Source of the DNA: Chaenocephalus aceratus
Lineage: Eukaryota; Chordata; Actinopteri; Perciformes; Channichthyidae
Reading direction: 5' to 3'
DNA: 64,000 nucleotides
Assembly: GCA_023974075.1 (NCBI GenBank)
Contig: CM043790.1
Span: forward strand, 20,041,883-20,105,882
In this document: in pieces, positions 35,965 through 46,412 of the stretch
Layout of the letters: the number at the start of each line of letters is the position of its first letter
Position numbering within the stretch: position 1 is the stretch's first letter
Program-made: the position numbers and the translations under genes
Notes under the pieces: model-generated
Told to the model about the DNA's origin: nothing
The model's database searches: none
The model's input: only the letters and a program-made list of their open reading frames with translations

Positions 35965-35967
35965 TTA
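35965..35967. repeat. TTA target duplication, left
   Basis: TTA directly precedes the Harbinger terminus TGGCGCATTTCC and is matched by TTA at 47,649-47,651, the preferred PIF/Harbinger target. Confidence 0.85.
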
Positions 35968-36292
35968 TGGCGCATTTCCACTGCAGCGGGTAGCCCCGTT
36001 TAAGCGTCCTTAACCGTCCTCAAGCGGCCAGGCCAGTTTTTGGTGGCCTTTCCATATAGCCTAGCACCGGCTAGCGGGTACTTTTTCCCTTTTTTTTCCG
36101 GCCCCATAAAATCGTGGTTCTATCAGGCCAGGCCAGGGCTGAACTAGTGACGTCAACACTCTCGACTGCTGATTCGTCAGAGAGAATCGTCACGAGATCG
36201 CGCGCGAGATCATCCCTAGCGTCGCATATATATCTAGAAGCAAGCTTCCAGCATTTTTATAAACAGCATTGTGTAAACGGAGGAGCTACAAA

Positions 36293-37808
36293 ATGGCAAC
36301 GTCGAAGAAAAGCACACCGTGGTCGACCGAGGAGGTGACAACGTTCCTTAATCTCATTGGGGATGATAGAATCCAGCGGGAGCTCGACGGATAACGCGAA
36401 ATGTGAAAGTGTTCCAGGATGTCTCTGCACAGATGTCCGAACGCGGATTTTCGAGGACTTTCCTGCAGTGTAGGGAAAAACTCAAAAAGATGAAGAGTGA
36501 AGATCGCCAAGTAAAGGACAATAACACGAGTGGTGCGGGTAGGAAACAATGGAAGTGGTTCGACTTGTTGGACCAGATTTACGGCCATAGACCGGCCAAC
36601 GTTGGGAGGGAGGGAGGCCTGGACTCTGCAACGGCTTTACTGGAGTCCCTGCAAGGTACGCTCACTTCTAACAAAGAAGTCTATTTTATCCTTACATTAA
36701 TGTTCGACAACCCATGCTTTTATGGAGCCCCGAAGAGCTACATAGCTAGAGCTATTGTTTGCTAACACCATATGTGCCATTGTTTACGTGCAGTTTTTCT
36801 TTTCTATAGTTGTTGTTGCTATTTAGTATTGTGCTGCAGTAGTCTATTGTTTGCTAACACCATATGTGCCATTGTTTACGTGCAGTTTTTCTTTTCTATA
36901 GTTGTTGTTGCTATTTAGTATTGTGCTGCAGTAGTTTGTGGAATTAACAAGTCATTTTGCTGTTCTAGATGATTACATTGGGACTCGTGAGGAGGAACAT
37001 TCCCGAACAACGGTTGATGGCAGTGTTCCGTCCACATCGTCATCGAATCCAGAACGGACCCCAGCCGAAGAATCGACACCAAGTCAACCACCAACACCGA
37101 GTGCCATCACGATACCGCAGCGTGTGGTTCTAGGTAAGAAATAGAAATGGCAAAACGACTGGAATTGTGTTTTGTTTTTTAAACCTTGGATCATCCATCG
37201 TCAGTAATTAAAATAAGCTATACCACTGTGTGGAAATGCTCTGTTACAAGTAAAGTCTTAGCTAGTAAGCAGCTAGTACAGTTGTGTGTGACATCCTATC
37301 ATATACATATATTTATATTCATTATCAACAGGCTGGACATAATGTAATTCACTTTCACAATCATTGTAAACATCTAGGGCCAGAACTTTCTTTAGTTCAC
37401 CTTACTGTTGTTCTGTTTATACATGTTATTCTTATATCCTTGTGTGACCTGTTACCTGTCCTGTGTTTTTTTCCTTATTGCTAACAATTATCTTATTGTC
37501 ACCCAGGCAAGAGGAAACGAGGAGGAGAGGATCGGGCCCAGCAGGAACGGCACCATGAACAGCACATGGCCCAGCAGGAACGGCACTTGGACTGGGCCAA
37601 AGCGTCTGCTGAGCGGAGATGGGAGTTGGATGCGGCCTTGAGAAGGGAGGAGGCCGCTCAAGCAGAGACCTTCAACCTAGCCTTCCTGCGCACTCTTGGC
37701 GAGGTGCTAGGGGGACGTGGCAGCCGACGTGGCCCCGTCTCCTCCGTGATACTTAAAATAACCTTAATAGTTATTGTACATATATATTTGTATCTAGTTA
37801 ATTTTTAA
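36293..37808 (+). pseudogene. Harbinger Myb/SANT-like accessory protein, 3 exons, one frameshift
   Basis: Exons are 36,293-36,655, 36,969-37,133 and 37,507-37,808, with GT donors (GGTACG, GGTAAGAA) and AG acceptors (TTCTAG, ACCCAG); phases join in frame. Exon 1 starts MATSKKSTPWSTEEVTTFLN and later has CREKLKKMKSED and WKWFDLLDQIYG, the trihelix/Myb-like fold that recruits Harbinger transposase to DNA and the nucleus. Exon 2 is S/T/P-rich. Exon 3 begins GKRKRGG, a nuclear-signal-like patch, then a Q/E/R-rich probable helix. A two-base shift near 36,391 breaks exon 1 after RELDG. An AATAAA follows at 37,982. Without that lesion the gene would look intact; its age cannot be judged here. Confidence 0.85.
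36752..36935 (+). repeat. 92-bp tandem duplication in intron 1
   Basis: Two consecutive, apparently identical 92-bp copies (36,752-36,843 and 36,844-36,935), each starting CTATTGTTTGCTAACACC and ending GTGCTGCAGTAGT. They lie just upstream of the exon 2 acceptor. Confidence 0.95.
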
Positions 37809-37981
37809 ATGCAACATTTGTACTTTCTTGTTTATTTATTTTTCTTTAAAATTTTCATTTTATTTTTACAATGCCATGTATATTTATGCTGGCTGCAATA
37901 CAGTTTTACATTTTGTATTTGTATTGTTTAATGGCATGCCTTTTTGATACAACATTTTGTTTGTATTTTTATACTGCCATC

Positions 37982-37987
37982 AATAAA
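37982..37987 (+). terminator. Poly(A) signal of the Myb-like gene
   Basis: AATAAA lies about 170 bases after the exon 3 stop and is followed by a GTACTTATTTGACTTATC stretch. It is the first canonical signal downstream. Confidence 0.6.
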
Positions 37988-38577
37988 GTACTTATTTGAC
38001 TTATCTTATCTCTTGTTGATAATGAATGGCATCCAACAGAAAGAGAAGATTTAGAGACGATATACACATACATGAATTTATAAAGCAATAACAAACACCA
38101 TCAGTTAGGAAAAAGCCCCTTAGTTTTAAGAGATTTAAAGCAAGAAATTGAGTTTGCTAGCTTGAGGTCCTCCTCTAAAACATTATTACATGTTTATTTT
38201 GTAATAGTATTAAGAATACATGATAAATACATAATACATGTAGAAATTGCTCAATTGTAATACCCTCGTTCTACTAGACTCAAACAACACGTTCCTTATA
38301 TATTTCAAAGACGAGAGAACAAAAGAAACCTATAACCCATTCAAGCAAGCTTTTAACATGTCTAGAAGAAAGATTGAGGTTATATTTTAATATATTATTT
38401 TATGTTGTGGATACTTTAGCCTCCATCCATGTTTACAATTGTCCACACTATTTTACACTTGCATTTATGAATATAGTTTTGCTGTGTTTTACACTTTAGT
38501 ATTTATGTTTATAGTTAGCTTTGATATTCGCTTAATTTATTAGAAAGATTTTCTTTTCATGATCTGATATTTCCTCA

Positions 38578-38621
38578 AATGTTCTTATTATGGGGAAGTA
38601 CTGCCCCATAATAAGAACATT
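38578..38621. other. Perfect 18-bp-arm hairpin between convergent genes
   Basis: AATGTTCTTATTATGGGG (38,578-38,595) and its exact reverse complement (38,604-38,621) are separated by eight bases, of which AGTACT is itself self-complementary. It lies between the 3' ends of the Myb-like and transposase genes of the Harbinger element. Confidence 0.9.
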
Positions 38622-38879
38622 GAACAGACTGGTGCTTGAAATTCAAATATTTACAAAATATTCAATTCAGACAACATTTGTTTAAAACATTTTGACAAAC
38701 ACATGTATATGAAAAAAAAAGATGTATTTATGTTCAATACAATGAATACAATACAATGCATATTTAGGTATTCAGGTAGCGCATCAAACCCTCTCTGATG
38801 TCAGTGCCCTCCTCCTCTGCACCTTGAGCCACTGCTACCCCAGGCTCTGCTGCATTCCACCCATCATCATAGTCCTCTC

Positions 38880-38882
38880 CAT
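38880..38882. repeat. CAT target duplication of the nested element, left
   Basis: CAT here is matched by CAT at 40,175-40,177. Reading across the empty site with one copy restores the frame between CESH and EDYDD, which supports the boundary call. Confidence 0.8.
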
Positions 38883-39738
38883 AGAGGCTTCTCAATACTC
38901 AAATTTCCCCTCCTCAACTCCTCGACTCCTCGGTCCTCCGGTAGTGACCCGGAAATGAATTTCAGCACGCCATTTTGAAGGACGTCTCATTTCTCTAAAT
39001 GCACACCGAGGATCGAGGATCGAGCGTCGAGGAGGCTCTCTGGAGGAGCTATAACCGAGGATACACTGATGGTTCCTCCACGGCTCCTCCGCGGATGCAT
39101 TTCCGGAACGGTGGAGGCGTGACGCACGGCCGGACTTATCTCAGCCAATGACAGCTCTGCATGCATCCCCTGGATATTATTTTAGAAACTGCTCTCATCG
39201 CAACACGATGTTTACAGTGAGAACAGCTGTGAGGCCCGTGCAGAAAGCAGAGCAGTGTGTAAAATATATATCCCTCAGTATAACAGACCTACTCTCTTTA
39301 TTTGCTTTAGTTTAGTAGATATCTACAAGAGTCCAGATGTTTCTAAGACCATTTAGTGCTTCACATAATAAAATACACAACGGCTGTAGCCTGATTATGC
39401 TTTAGGAGCTGTAAGTGTGTGTGTGGTACAGTGTGTAAGTGTGTGTGTGGTACAGTGTGTAGGTGCGTGTTGTACAGTGTGTAGGTGTGTGTTGTAGGCT
39501 ACAGTGCGCAGATGCGGCGGACAGACAGGTCTCAGTTTGGTTTGGTGTCCTCTGCTTACTTTTAATACTTGCAAATACAACTTTTGGCCCGTAATTTCAA
39601 TTCCCAATTTCAGCGACCAGAGAGAGGGGGGGATATATCCAGTCTCTGATTGTGTTACGTTATTATGAGAGTGCTCTCATACTTTAAATTGTATATATAT
39701 ATTTATATTTATTTATATATATATATATATATTATATT

Positions 39739-39769
<31 letters not shown>

Positions 39770-39881
39770 TTATATTATATAATTATATATATATATAATA
39801 TATTTTTATTTATATTAATATATATATATTCTATATATATTTATAATATATTTATTTTATTATATTATATTATTATATTAT

Positions 39882-39930
<49 letters not shown>

Positions 39931-40174
39931 GCATCTGTAGCCTGTTATTGTCTCATTATACCGCACTCTCAATGAATTCAAAGTAAATATGTGGGGGAAC
40001 AATGTTCAGCTGATCTAACAGAGATTATAAAATATGACAAAACACTCATGCAGCTGTTGCCACGTAATAATGAACGAATGAACTCCTCGGTCCTCCGCTC
40101 GCATCTCCTGTGGGCGGGACTAAGTCTCGAGGAGGGTAGTTGAGGAGGGGACATTTAAGAATTGAGAAGCCTCT
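38883..40174. mobile_element. 1.29-kb non-autonomous element inside the transposase gene
   Basis: Termini AGAGGCTTCTCAAT and ATTGAGAAGCCTCT are perfect 14-bp inverted repeats, with similar CCTCCTCAACT/AGTTGAGGAGG words inside. The target duplication is 3 bp (CAT). The interior holds a ~20-bp GTGTGTGTGGTACA tandem array (39,413-39,490), a long TA-rich tract and a GT microsatellite. No coding frame. The superfamily is uncertain; a 3-bp duplication excludes hAT and Tc1/mariner, and the sequence is not TWA-targeted. Confidence 0.85.
39680..39928 (+). repeat. TA-rich tract and (GT)n microsatellite
   Basis: About 210 bases of TA/TTTA simple sequence, followed by about 16 GT units (39,896-39,928). 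Confidence 0.95.
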
Positions 40175-40675
40175 CATGACTCTCGCAGAGGTTATGCAGA
40201 GTATGTCAGTACCATGGATTTCACAAGTTTCACATCACAGTCATTTCTTTCATGAGGCAACGCCACCTTCCCTTCAGTCTACCAAATGCGTTTTTCAACC
40301 ACTACCCGTGCGCTGCACATTTTCTTGTTGTTTTACCACATGTTCTGCTGTCAGCCGTCCAGTGTCCTGTGAAGGGGTTTAAGAGCCAGCTAGCGAACTT
40401 TAGCTTACCGAGTAGTAAGTCCTGTTGTAGTCTCTGCAGCGTTGTAGGACTTCAAAACTCTCTCGTCAGGCTTCTTCTGCATCTCGTCTTGCTATACGCA
40501 GCCTACTTTGAAACATCACTTTCCTTCTTGCTGTGATAACAAGCCACACACTAAGAGAACAAGTAAACGATCGCTTCCACATCCTCCATTGTTGTGTGGT
40601 TTTGTGAGTTGTGTCGCATTGGAAGATGACGCCACTGCAGTTTTACCCAGCGTCGCTCCGCCCAAAAGTCATAAA

Positions 40676-40713
40676 GTCTGGCTGCAGACCGCAGCAAGGA
40701 GGCGTTTCCTATA
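40676..40713. repeat. 38-bp inverted repeat arm, left
   Basis: GTCTGGCTGCAGACCGCAGC... is the exact reverse complement of 47,429-47,466 over 38 bases. GGAAACGCCCCTATA tandem units sit next to both arms. In the Harbinger element without its inner insertion the arms would lie close together as a long palindrome. Confidence 0.85.
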
Positions 40714-41238
40714 GGGGCGTTTCCTATAGTGAACGACGGGAGCCGGCTCTCGCCCGCGAACGAGCCGTTTTTGTTTTGTTTTGCGGATGGATTCTTAGAT
40801 CGGCATGAAGGCACAATTATGCAATGTGCAATGTGGACATTATCCCGCTTATTACACATGGCCACATTTCTCAACAAGAGTAACGACAATGACTCCCAAT
40901 AATAATTGAAATGCTTTTATGGATTAGAAAAAGATTTTATTGATTTAAAAAAATAGTTTTATGTATTGATTTAAATTGACATGCATCCGCTAAGAAAAGC
41001 AGTCCGTTGTTACTGTTTGAACTAACGTACAACGGCAGAGGAACTGCTTCTATAGTGTTTTTGAGGAGCTTTTTGATTACAGATTTGAAAACATCGTTGC
41101 TTCTTTAAAAGTAGCACAATTCACTTATGTCAAACCTTGAAAGATATCCCTGCCCTAAATGCCAAAAGTAACTGGCAACTGAATATATGTCGCCCGTAGC
41201 TATGATGTCTATGTCTGGACCGCTGCGTAAAAAGGAGG

Positions 41239-41429
41239 GTTCTCATTCATAACACTCCGTTCGATGTCTCACTATGGGATGCGCCTCATCGCGGAGCAAA
41301 CAGAAGCATCAATCTCATTACGCCAATCCTGATTGGCTGGTGATCTTGACGTCAACGTCAGGGGAAATCACCCCCTATAAGTAGCCTGCGACACGACGCA
41401 TGCGTCATTCAAACACCTCTTCTCGCTTC
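41239..41429 (+). repeat. DIRS copy 1 left inverted terminal repeat
   Basis: Starts GTTCTCATTCATAACACTCC. Positions from about 41,265 to 41,429 are complementary to 46,533-46,705. A TATA-like CCCCCTATAAGTAG at 41,371-41,384 is the likely promoter core, shortly before the gag region. Confidence 0.88.
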
Positions 41430-41817
41430 AGAGCACATCTCGAACGGTAGCCGGGCTAGCTTAACAGTCCACAGACTGAACCCAAAGCAAATTTTCGGTC
41501 GACGGGCGTTAGCCGGCTACCCTATTCTCTCACAGAGGAGTATTATAGTCAACCTTCGCCGTTCTTCCTCTGGAGTAAGGTAAGGTTTTGACTTCAAGTT
41601 AGCAACACACCAGTCGCTAACTTGTGTTTTTCCCCTCACTACCGACACCACGGTAGCGAGGACACTTTTTTCTTCTCTCTTCCACGGAGGAGAAAAGGAT
41701 TACAGGAATATTACCATACCAGGTAATATCCTTGAGAGAAAAGACCCACGCTGTCCTTTTTTCCCCCGGATTAAAGACAGATCGGTAAACACTTTTTCTC
41801 GAACGTACCTGTCATGA

Positions 41818-43556
41818 GTGGACCCTCTCCACGCCTCACAGCGAACGAGAGGGATTGCCTCTCCCCCTCACACCAGAGGAGTCAGGAACTCGGAGGCTCG
41901 GCGCTGCGGTTGCGGGTTGAAAGTGTCAGGCACAGACTCACACCAGATCTGTTCGTCCTGCCTCGGGCTGGGAACACGCCCAGGAGGTCCATCGGCAACC
42001 CCGGCTCGTGCGGGATATTGTTGCCCGCCTCACCGTGAAGAGCCTCACCCGAAGGTTAGCGCAACAAGTTAACCTGTCGGGACGGGACCCCCTCATGTCC
42101 ACTGATCTGCCGACCGGCAATCAAGACACGGGGGCGTCTGCCGCAGAGATGGAGCCCCTCACTGCGGTCTGGGGCTCACCGACAGCGGCACCCGCAGAAC
42201 CGGAATCCCGCGCCATATCAGGCCGAGATCCGGTGGCGGCAAGAAAACGCGGGAACGGGGCCCCACGCTATAACCAAGCTGGGGCTCCCGACTGGACCTC
42301 ACCATGGTTTCACCCGCGGAAGATGTCCTGGAGTTAGACTACATGGAGGACGAAGAGTACACCTCTGAGTTCCTCCTGTCTGACTCGGATGAGCAGGAAG
42401 ACGACATCTTCATGTCATCGACTCAGGCTGCAAAGCCGGGAGCGATGGCTGCTCCCCGGGCGATAGCACACCAGCTTCGCCCTGTCTCAGTATGGACCTA
42501 CAAGCCGTGTGTCAGCGCGCTGCGGCCAAACTAGACATCCCATGGCCCGAAGTGGCCAAGGAGACCTCCAGGTCCCGTTACGAGGGAAAACTTTTTTCCC
42601 AAACAACGAGGGCAAAGAGGCAACTCCTCCCGGTCTTCCCGGAGATGTTGGATGAGGTGTCGGTCTCGTGGAGAGACCGGCCCTTTAGCAACAAGGCCCC
42701 AATCCAGGGTGCCCACTCCCTTGACTGTGACGGTATGGAGAGGCTCGGCCTGCTCCACATACCACCTATGGAACCGCTGGTGGCAGCCCACCTCCTACCG
42801 AGGATGGGCCAGCCGCCAAGCAGGAACCCCACACTGCCAGCAAAAACGGACCGATTCCAGTCTACCATGACGGAACGGGCCTACAGAGCCGCAGCATTGT
42901 CCGCCAGGGCTCTGAACGTTTCCTCGATGCTAACCGCATACCAAGCGGAGCTCTGTGAGGATATGTCGAGCAATCCTGGACCGGCCACTCTGGACGAGAT
43001 AGCCGCGGTCACAGACATTTGTCTCCGTGTCCAACGCTGCGCCGTCCAGGCCACGGGCAAGATAATGGGGATCATGGTGGTGCAGGAAAGAGCTAGATGG
43101 CTCAACCTCACCAACCTCCCATACCGGGAAAAGGAAGAAGTGCTTGACATGCCCATCGTTCCCGAGGGGATTTTCGGCTCCGCTCTCGCTTCCATGCAGA
43201 GGAAGCGCGAGTCGAAAAAGAAGGAAGACGAGGCCCTCCACCTCTGTCTCCCTTGAAGGGTCCAGCCGCGGCCTTTGCAACGGCGGCCCTTCGCAACGGC
43301 GGCCCTTCGCAACGGCGGCCCTTCGCAACGGCGGCCCTTCGCCCACGCTGCACCGCGCTCTGCTGGGTTCAAAGTACCAGGACAGCAGAGGGCGCAGCCC
43401 GCCCCGAGTCCCCAGCCCAGGCAGGAGACGAGGGCGAGTTGGTCTAGAAAATCTCCGGTTCCGGCTGCAGCCCAGGCACAGCCAACCCAGAATTTCGGCC
43501 AGCAGGCGAGGAGGAAGAAGCGAGCGGCCTGACAGCCCCTCCTTCTCCCCTCCGTG
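41818..43556 (+). pseudogene. DIRS gag, copy 1, multiply frameshifted
   Basis: The N-terminal part (from 41,818) carries a cysteine-rich ICSSCLGL / AGYCCPP block typical of DIRS gag. The frame then shifts into 42,008-42,337, 42,304-42,534 (acidic DVLELDYMEDEEYTSEFLLS) and 42,492-43,256. The last holds the conserved core with FPEMLDEVSVSWRDRPFSNK and CLRVQRCAVQATGKIM. A stop at 43,254-43,256 is followed by the 16-bp minisatellite, then an A/P/Q-rich tail. The aligned copy 2 gag reads the same peptides in frame at these points. Non-functional. Confidence 0.85.
43278..43341 (+). repeat. 16-bp minisatellite in gag, 4 exact copies
   Basis: CAACGGCGGCCCTTCG repeated four times without mismatch, with a partial fifth unit before it. 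Since 16 is not a multiple of three, each gain or loss shifts the gag frame. It is absent from the equivalent place in DIRS copy 2. Confidence 0.95.
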
Positions 43557-43815
43557 ACGGAGCTGGAAGTTCCTTCCCCGGCTCTAAATGTGTCCCCGCC
43601 GCCTCGAGAGATGCCTCAACGTCATCCTCAAGTCCGCACAAACACATGTCACATCGTTATTGTCTGATAAACCATTTTCCGCTGACGCATCCAGGCTCCG
43701 GCCAAGGGCGCAGCTCAAAAACATGAAAAGAAAGACGATAAACAGTCTGTTAACTATAAATCCCCTTCTGAGAGCAGCTACGGACTCTCTCAAAAGGCGG
43801 ATAATGAACGGGTCT

Positions 43816-44172
43816 GTGAAGGCACCACCGCCACACGCATGTGCAGTGCCGGTTTGGGCTTTAAGGGCACTACCGTCACGCGCATGCGCAGTGCCGGCCA
43901 GAGCTGTAATGGACAGCCCGCCAATTCTTCCCCTTTTTAGAGCAGCTACGGCACCTCTCAAAGGACGGATTATTGACGGGTCCGTGAAGCCACCGCCACA
44001 CACATGCGTAGTGCCGGCCGGGGCTTTAAGGGTACCACCGGCACGCGCAGGCGCAGTGCCGACTGGAGCCGTGAGGGCACCACCGGCACACACAGGCGCA
44101 GTACCGGCTGGAGCTGTAAAGGCACCTCCGTCACGCACATGCGCAGTGCCGGTCGGAGCCATAAGAGTGACA
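43816..44172 (+). repeat. 45-bp minisatellite coding a 15-residue repeat
   Basis: Units translate as VPPARAGAVPTGAVR-like pentadecapeptides, about seven copies, with a longer superrepeat that includes the preceding FRAATAPLKGRIIDG segment (twice, near 43,766 and 43,938). Copy 2 has only one unit at the corresponding place (about 55,340-55,400). Confidence 0.85.
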
Positions 44173-44189
44173 TCCCAGCTGGCTCTAAG

Positions 44190-45290
44190 GAGCATACAGC
44201 AGGAGATACTCACAATGTCTGCCTGGGCTTACTGTCACAAAACAGTTATAATTTATCTGTTTTCACAAGCCCAGAGAGAGTCAACCCACATTCTGGAGAG
44301 AGAGGTTCTCTCTCTCCTAGAAAGAAGGGTTTTATCTATAAAGCCCACCGAGCGGAGTCAGATTACGGAGGAAAATGTCCTCGTAAAGCACCCGCTCAAC
44401 ATGGGCCTCATAATAAAACTAAACCCCGAACGCCACGGCTTACGGAGAGTTTTGGTGATTATGAAATGCGTAGTGGCACTACACCCGACTTTTCCAGTAC
44501 GGGACGCGCCTACGGGTGCAGTCCTTTCACGGAAGGTGGTCACCACGGACGCAGGTCAGACGGGCTGACAGGGGACTTACGAAGGTCGCCCGGTGAGAGG
44601 TCTCTAGAACAGAGACTTCCAGCGGGCACGCGTAAATTACCCGGAGCTTTTAGCGGTGTTCCCCACCCAAAAATGCTTCCTGCCTTCTCTCAGAGGACTT
44701 CATGTCCCCGTGAGGATAGACAACACGATATCGTGTATGAACCGCCAGGGGAGATTGCGTTGTCTCCCGTCACACACACTGGCACACAAACTGATCCCTT
44801 GGAGCGGCAGACGTCTCCTCTCTCTGAGAACGACACAAGTACCTGGTGTTATGCACCTCGGGACAGAATTACTGTCCAGAGGTGCACCACTCTATGCAGA
44901 CTGGACTCCTCATCCAAGGATCGGGAGTCCGCTGTGGGTGCGTTACGGCGGAGCCGCGTTAAGTCTGTTCGCAAGGGGAGAAAATGCTCAATGACAGCTG
45001 TTCTCTTTAATGCACGATTTAAACGCACCGTTAGGCGGGGACGCACTCGTACACGATTGACCTCCGGGTCCTCTGTACGCGTTCCCACCCCTGGTGCTGT
45101 TCCCCTTAACTCCGGCCAGAGTGAAAGAGCAACGCCACACACTTACTCTGATGTTTCCACCCTAGCCCGCAATATACGGGCTGGCGGGGATATATCAGCT
45201 GTTGTGCGGGCAGCCGTGGCAGCCCCCACCACGCAGGGACAGATTGTCTCAGAAGGGGAGGGCGATCCTTCACCCACGCCCAGAGCACGG
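44190..45290 (+). pseudogene. DIRS RT/RNase H remnant, copy 1
   Basis: Pieces of the pol frame remain: LEREVLSLLERRVLSIKP (RT N-terminal edge), a jump to NMGLIIKLN, a second jump to PERHGLRRVLVIMKCVVALH, then the RNase H start VVTTDAGQTG and later LWVRYGGAALSLF. The YLDD-containing palm present in copy 2 is deleted, and stops interrupt RNase H. A long open frame across this region in another phase overlaps the pol sequence and leads into the recombinase, as expected for overlapping DIRS ORFs. Confidence 0.75.
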
Positions 45291-46350
45291 GGCACTATGG
45301 GCCTGACCCGTGAGTGGTACAATCTGAATACAGTGGGACTCCCTCAGAAGGTGATAAACACTATTCAGAGTGCGAGAGCTTCCTCCACCAGGTCTCTTTA
45401 CGACTGTAAGTGGAGGGTGTTTGAGGAGTGGTGCCTTCAAGAAGGACACATCTCTTTTCAATGTCCTGTCGGGGTGATTTTATCATTCCTACAGGACTTG
45501 ATCGATAAACACAGAGCTTTTTTCACGATCAAGGTGTACCTGGCTGCTATTGCTGCATGCCATGTGGGCTTTGAGGGTAAGACGGCTAGCCAACATCCTT
45601 TGGTTTGCCGTTTTATGAAGGGAGCGCGCAGGCTCCTCCCTGTCTCCAGGTCACTGGTGCCCTTATGGGACCTAGCAGTGGTTTTAAATGGGCTCAGAAT
45701 GACCCCATTTGAACCCCTGGGAGGAGCTGACATGAAACATCTGTCACTCAAGACAGTGCTGTTACTGGCCCTGGCATCCGCTAAACGGGTCAGTGATATC
45801 CATGCACTGTCCTGTACATCCCTCATGCACTCAGTTCGCCCCAGGGCAAACGAGAGTGTTGTTGAAACCAACCCTGCCTTTACACCAAAGGTGGTGGTTC
45901 GTGTACCCCGATTGACATTGAGGCATTTCCTCCGCAGCTGGTTTCCTCCGGGGAGCAGCAGCAGGATCTATTGTGTCCAGTCCGGGCTTTGCACACATAT
46001 ATGGACAGATCAAAAGAGCTTCGTCTTAATGACCAACTCTTCGTGTCCTGGGCTAAACCTCACAAGGGTAAGCCTGTTACTAAGCAACGACTATCCCACT
46101 GGATCGTGGAGGCGATTGCTTTGGCCTATACGAGTCAGAATCTGCAAGCACCTTCGGGTCTGCGGGCTCACTCGACTCGGGGCCTGGCTACATTCTGGGC
46201 TTTGTTCAAGGGTGTTTCCATCCAGGATATCTGTGCAGCGGCAAGCTGGTCTTCGCCGCTCACTTTGTCCGCTTTTACAGGCTGGACGTCTCCGCTCCAA
46301 GCGTGGCCCGAGCAATGCTGGGCACCTTGTTGAGTCGGGACTCCACCTGT
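45287..46350 (+). pseudogene. DIRS tyrosine recombinase, copy 1
   Basis: Opens near RGTMGLTREWYNLNTVGLPQ and includes the N-terminal core (LYDCKWRVFEEWCLQEG) and the catalytic-Arg motif LASAKRVSDIHAL. A frameshift after FTPKVV (about 45,895) moves the rest to another phase (45,971-46,333), with LRAHSTRGLATFWALF (HxxR) and AAASWSSPL. A one-base loss (ACTTTG versus ACTTTTG in copy 2) shifts the last segment, so the nucleophile motif VRFYRLDVSAPS is in a third phase. Two frameshifts inactivate it. Confidence 0.88.
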
Positions 46351-46412
46351 TAAATTCTGGTTGATCGGTGATCTTCGAGATAAGCTCGTCTGGCAATACG
46401 GGAGCTTACAAT

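Larger units (their letters stand above)
38764..40589 (-). pseudogene. Harbinger transposase remnant, interrupted
   Basis: The minus-strand start MEDVEAIVYLFS is at 40,589. After a decayed N-terminal part and loss of the DDE catalytic middle, conserved sequence resumes at about 40,290 with NAFGRLKGRWRCLMK, then (after a frameshift) NDCDVKLVKSMVLT and a decayed HNLCE block. The frame is then broken by a 1.29-kb element at 38,883-40,174. It resumes at EDYDDGWNAAEPGVAVAQGA and ends REGLMRYLNT at 38,764. These are the C-terminal signatures of HARBI1-like nucleases. It cannot encode an active transposase. Confidence 0.85.

Noticed and set aside
39650..39940. 96-codon Ile/Tyr-rich membrane-like protein
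   Set aside because: It is a translation of a TA-rich microsatellite followed by a GT run.
44004..45286. First half of a 786-codon + strand open frame as an independent protein
   Set aside because: It runs through the 45-bp minisatellite and overlaps the gag/RT/RNase H remnant in a different phase. Only its last third, the recombinase, has family motifs; the rest is best seen as an overlapping or shadow frame.
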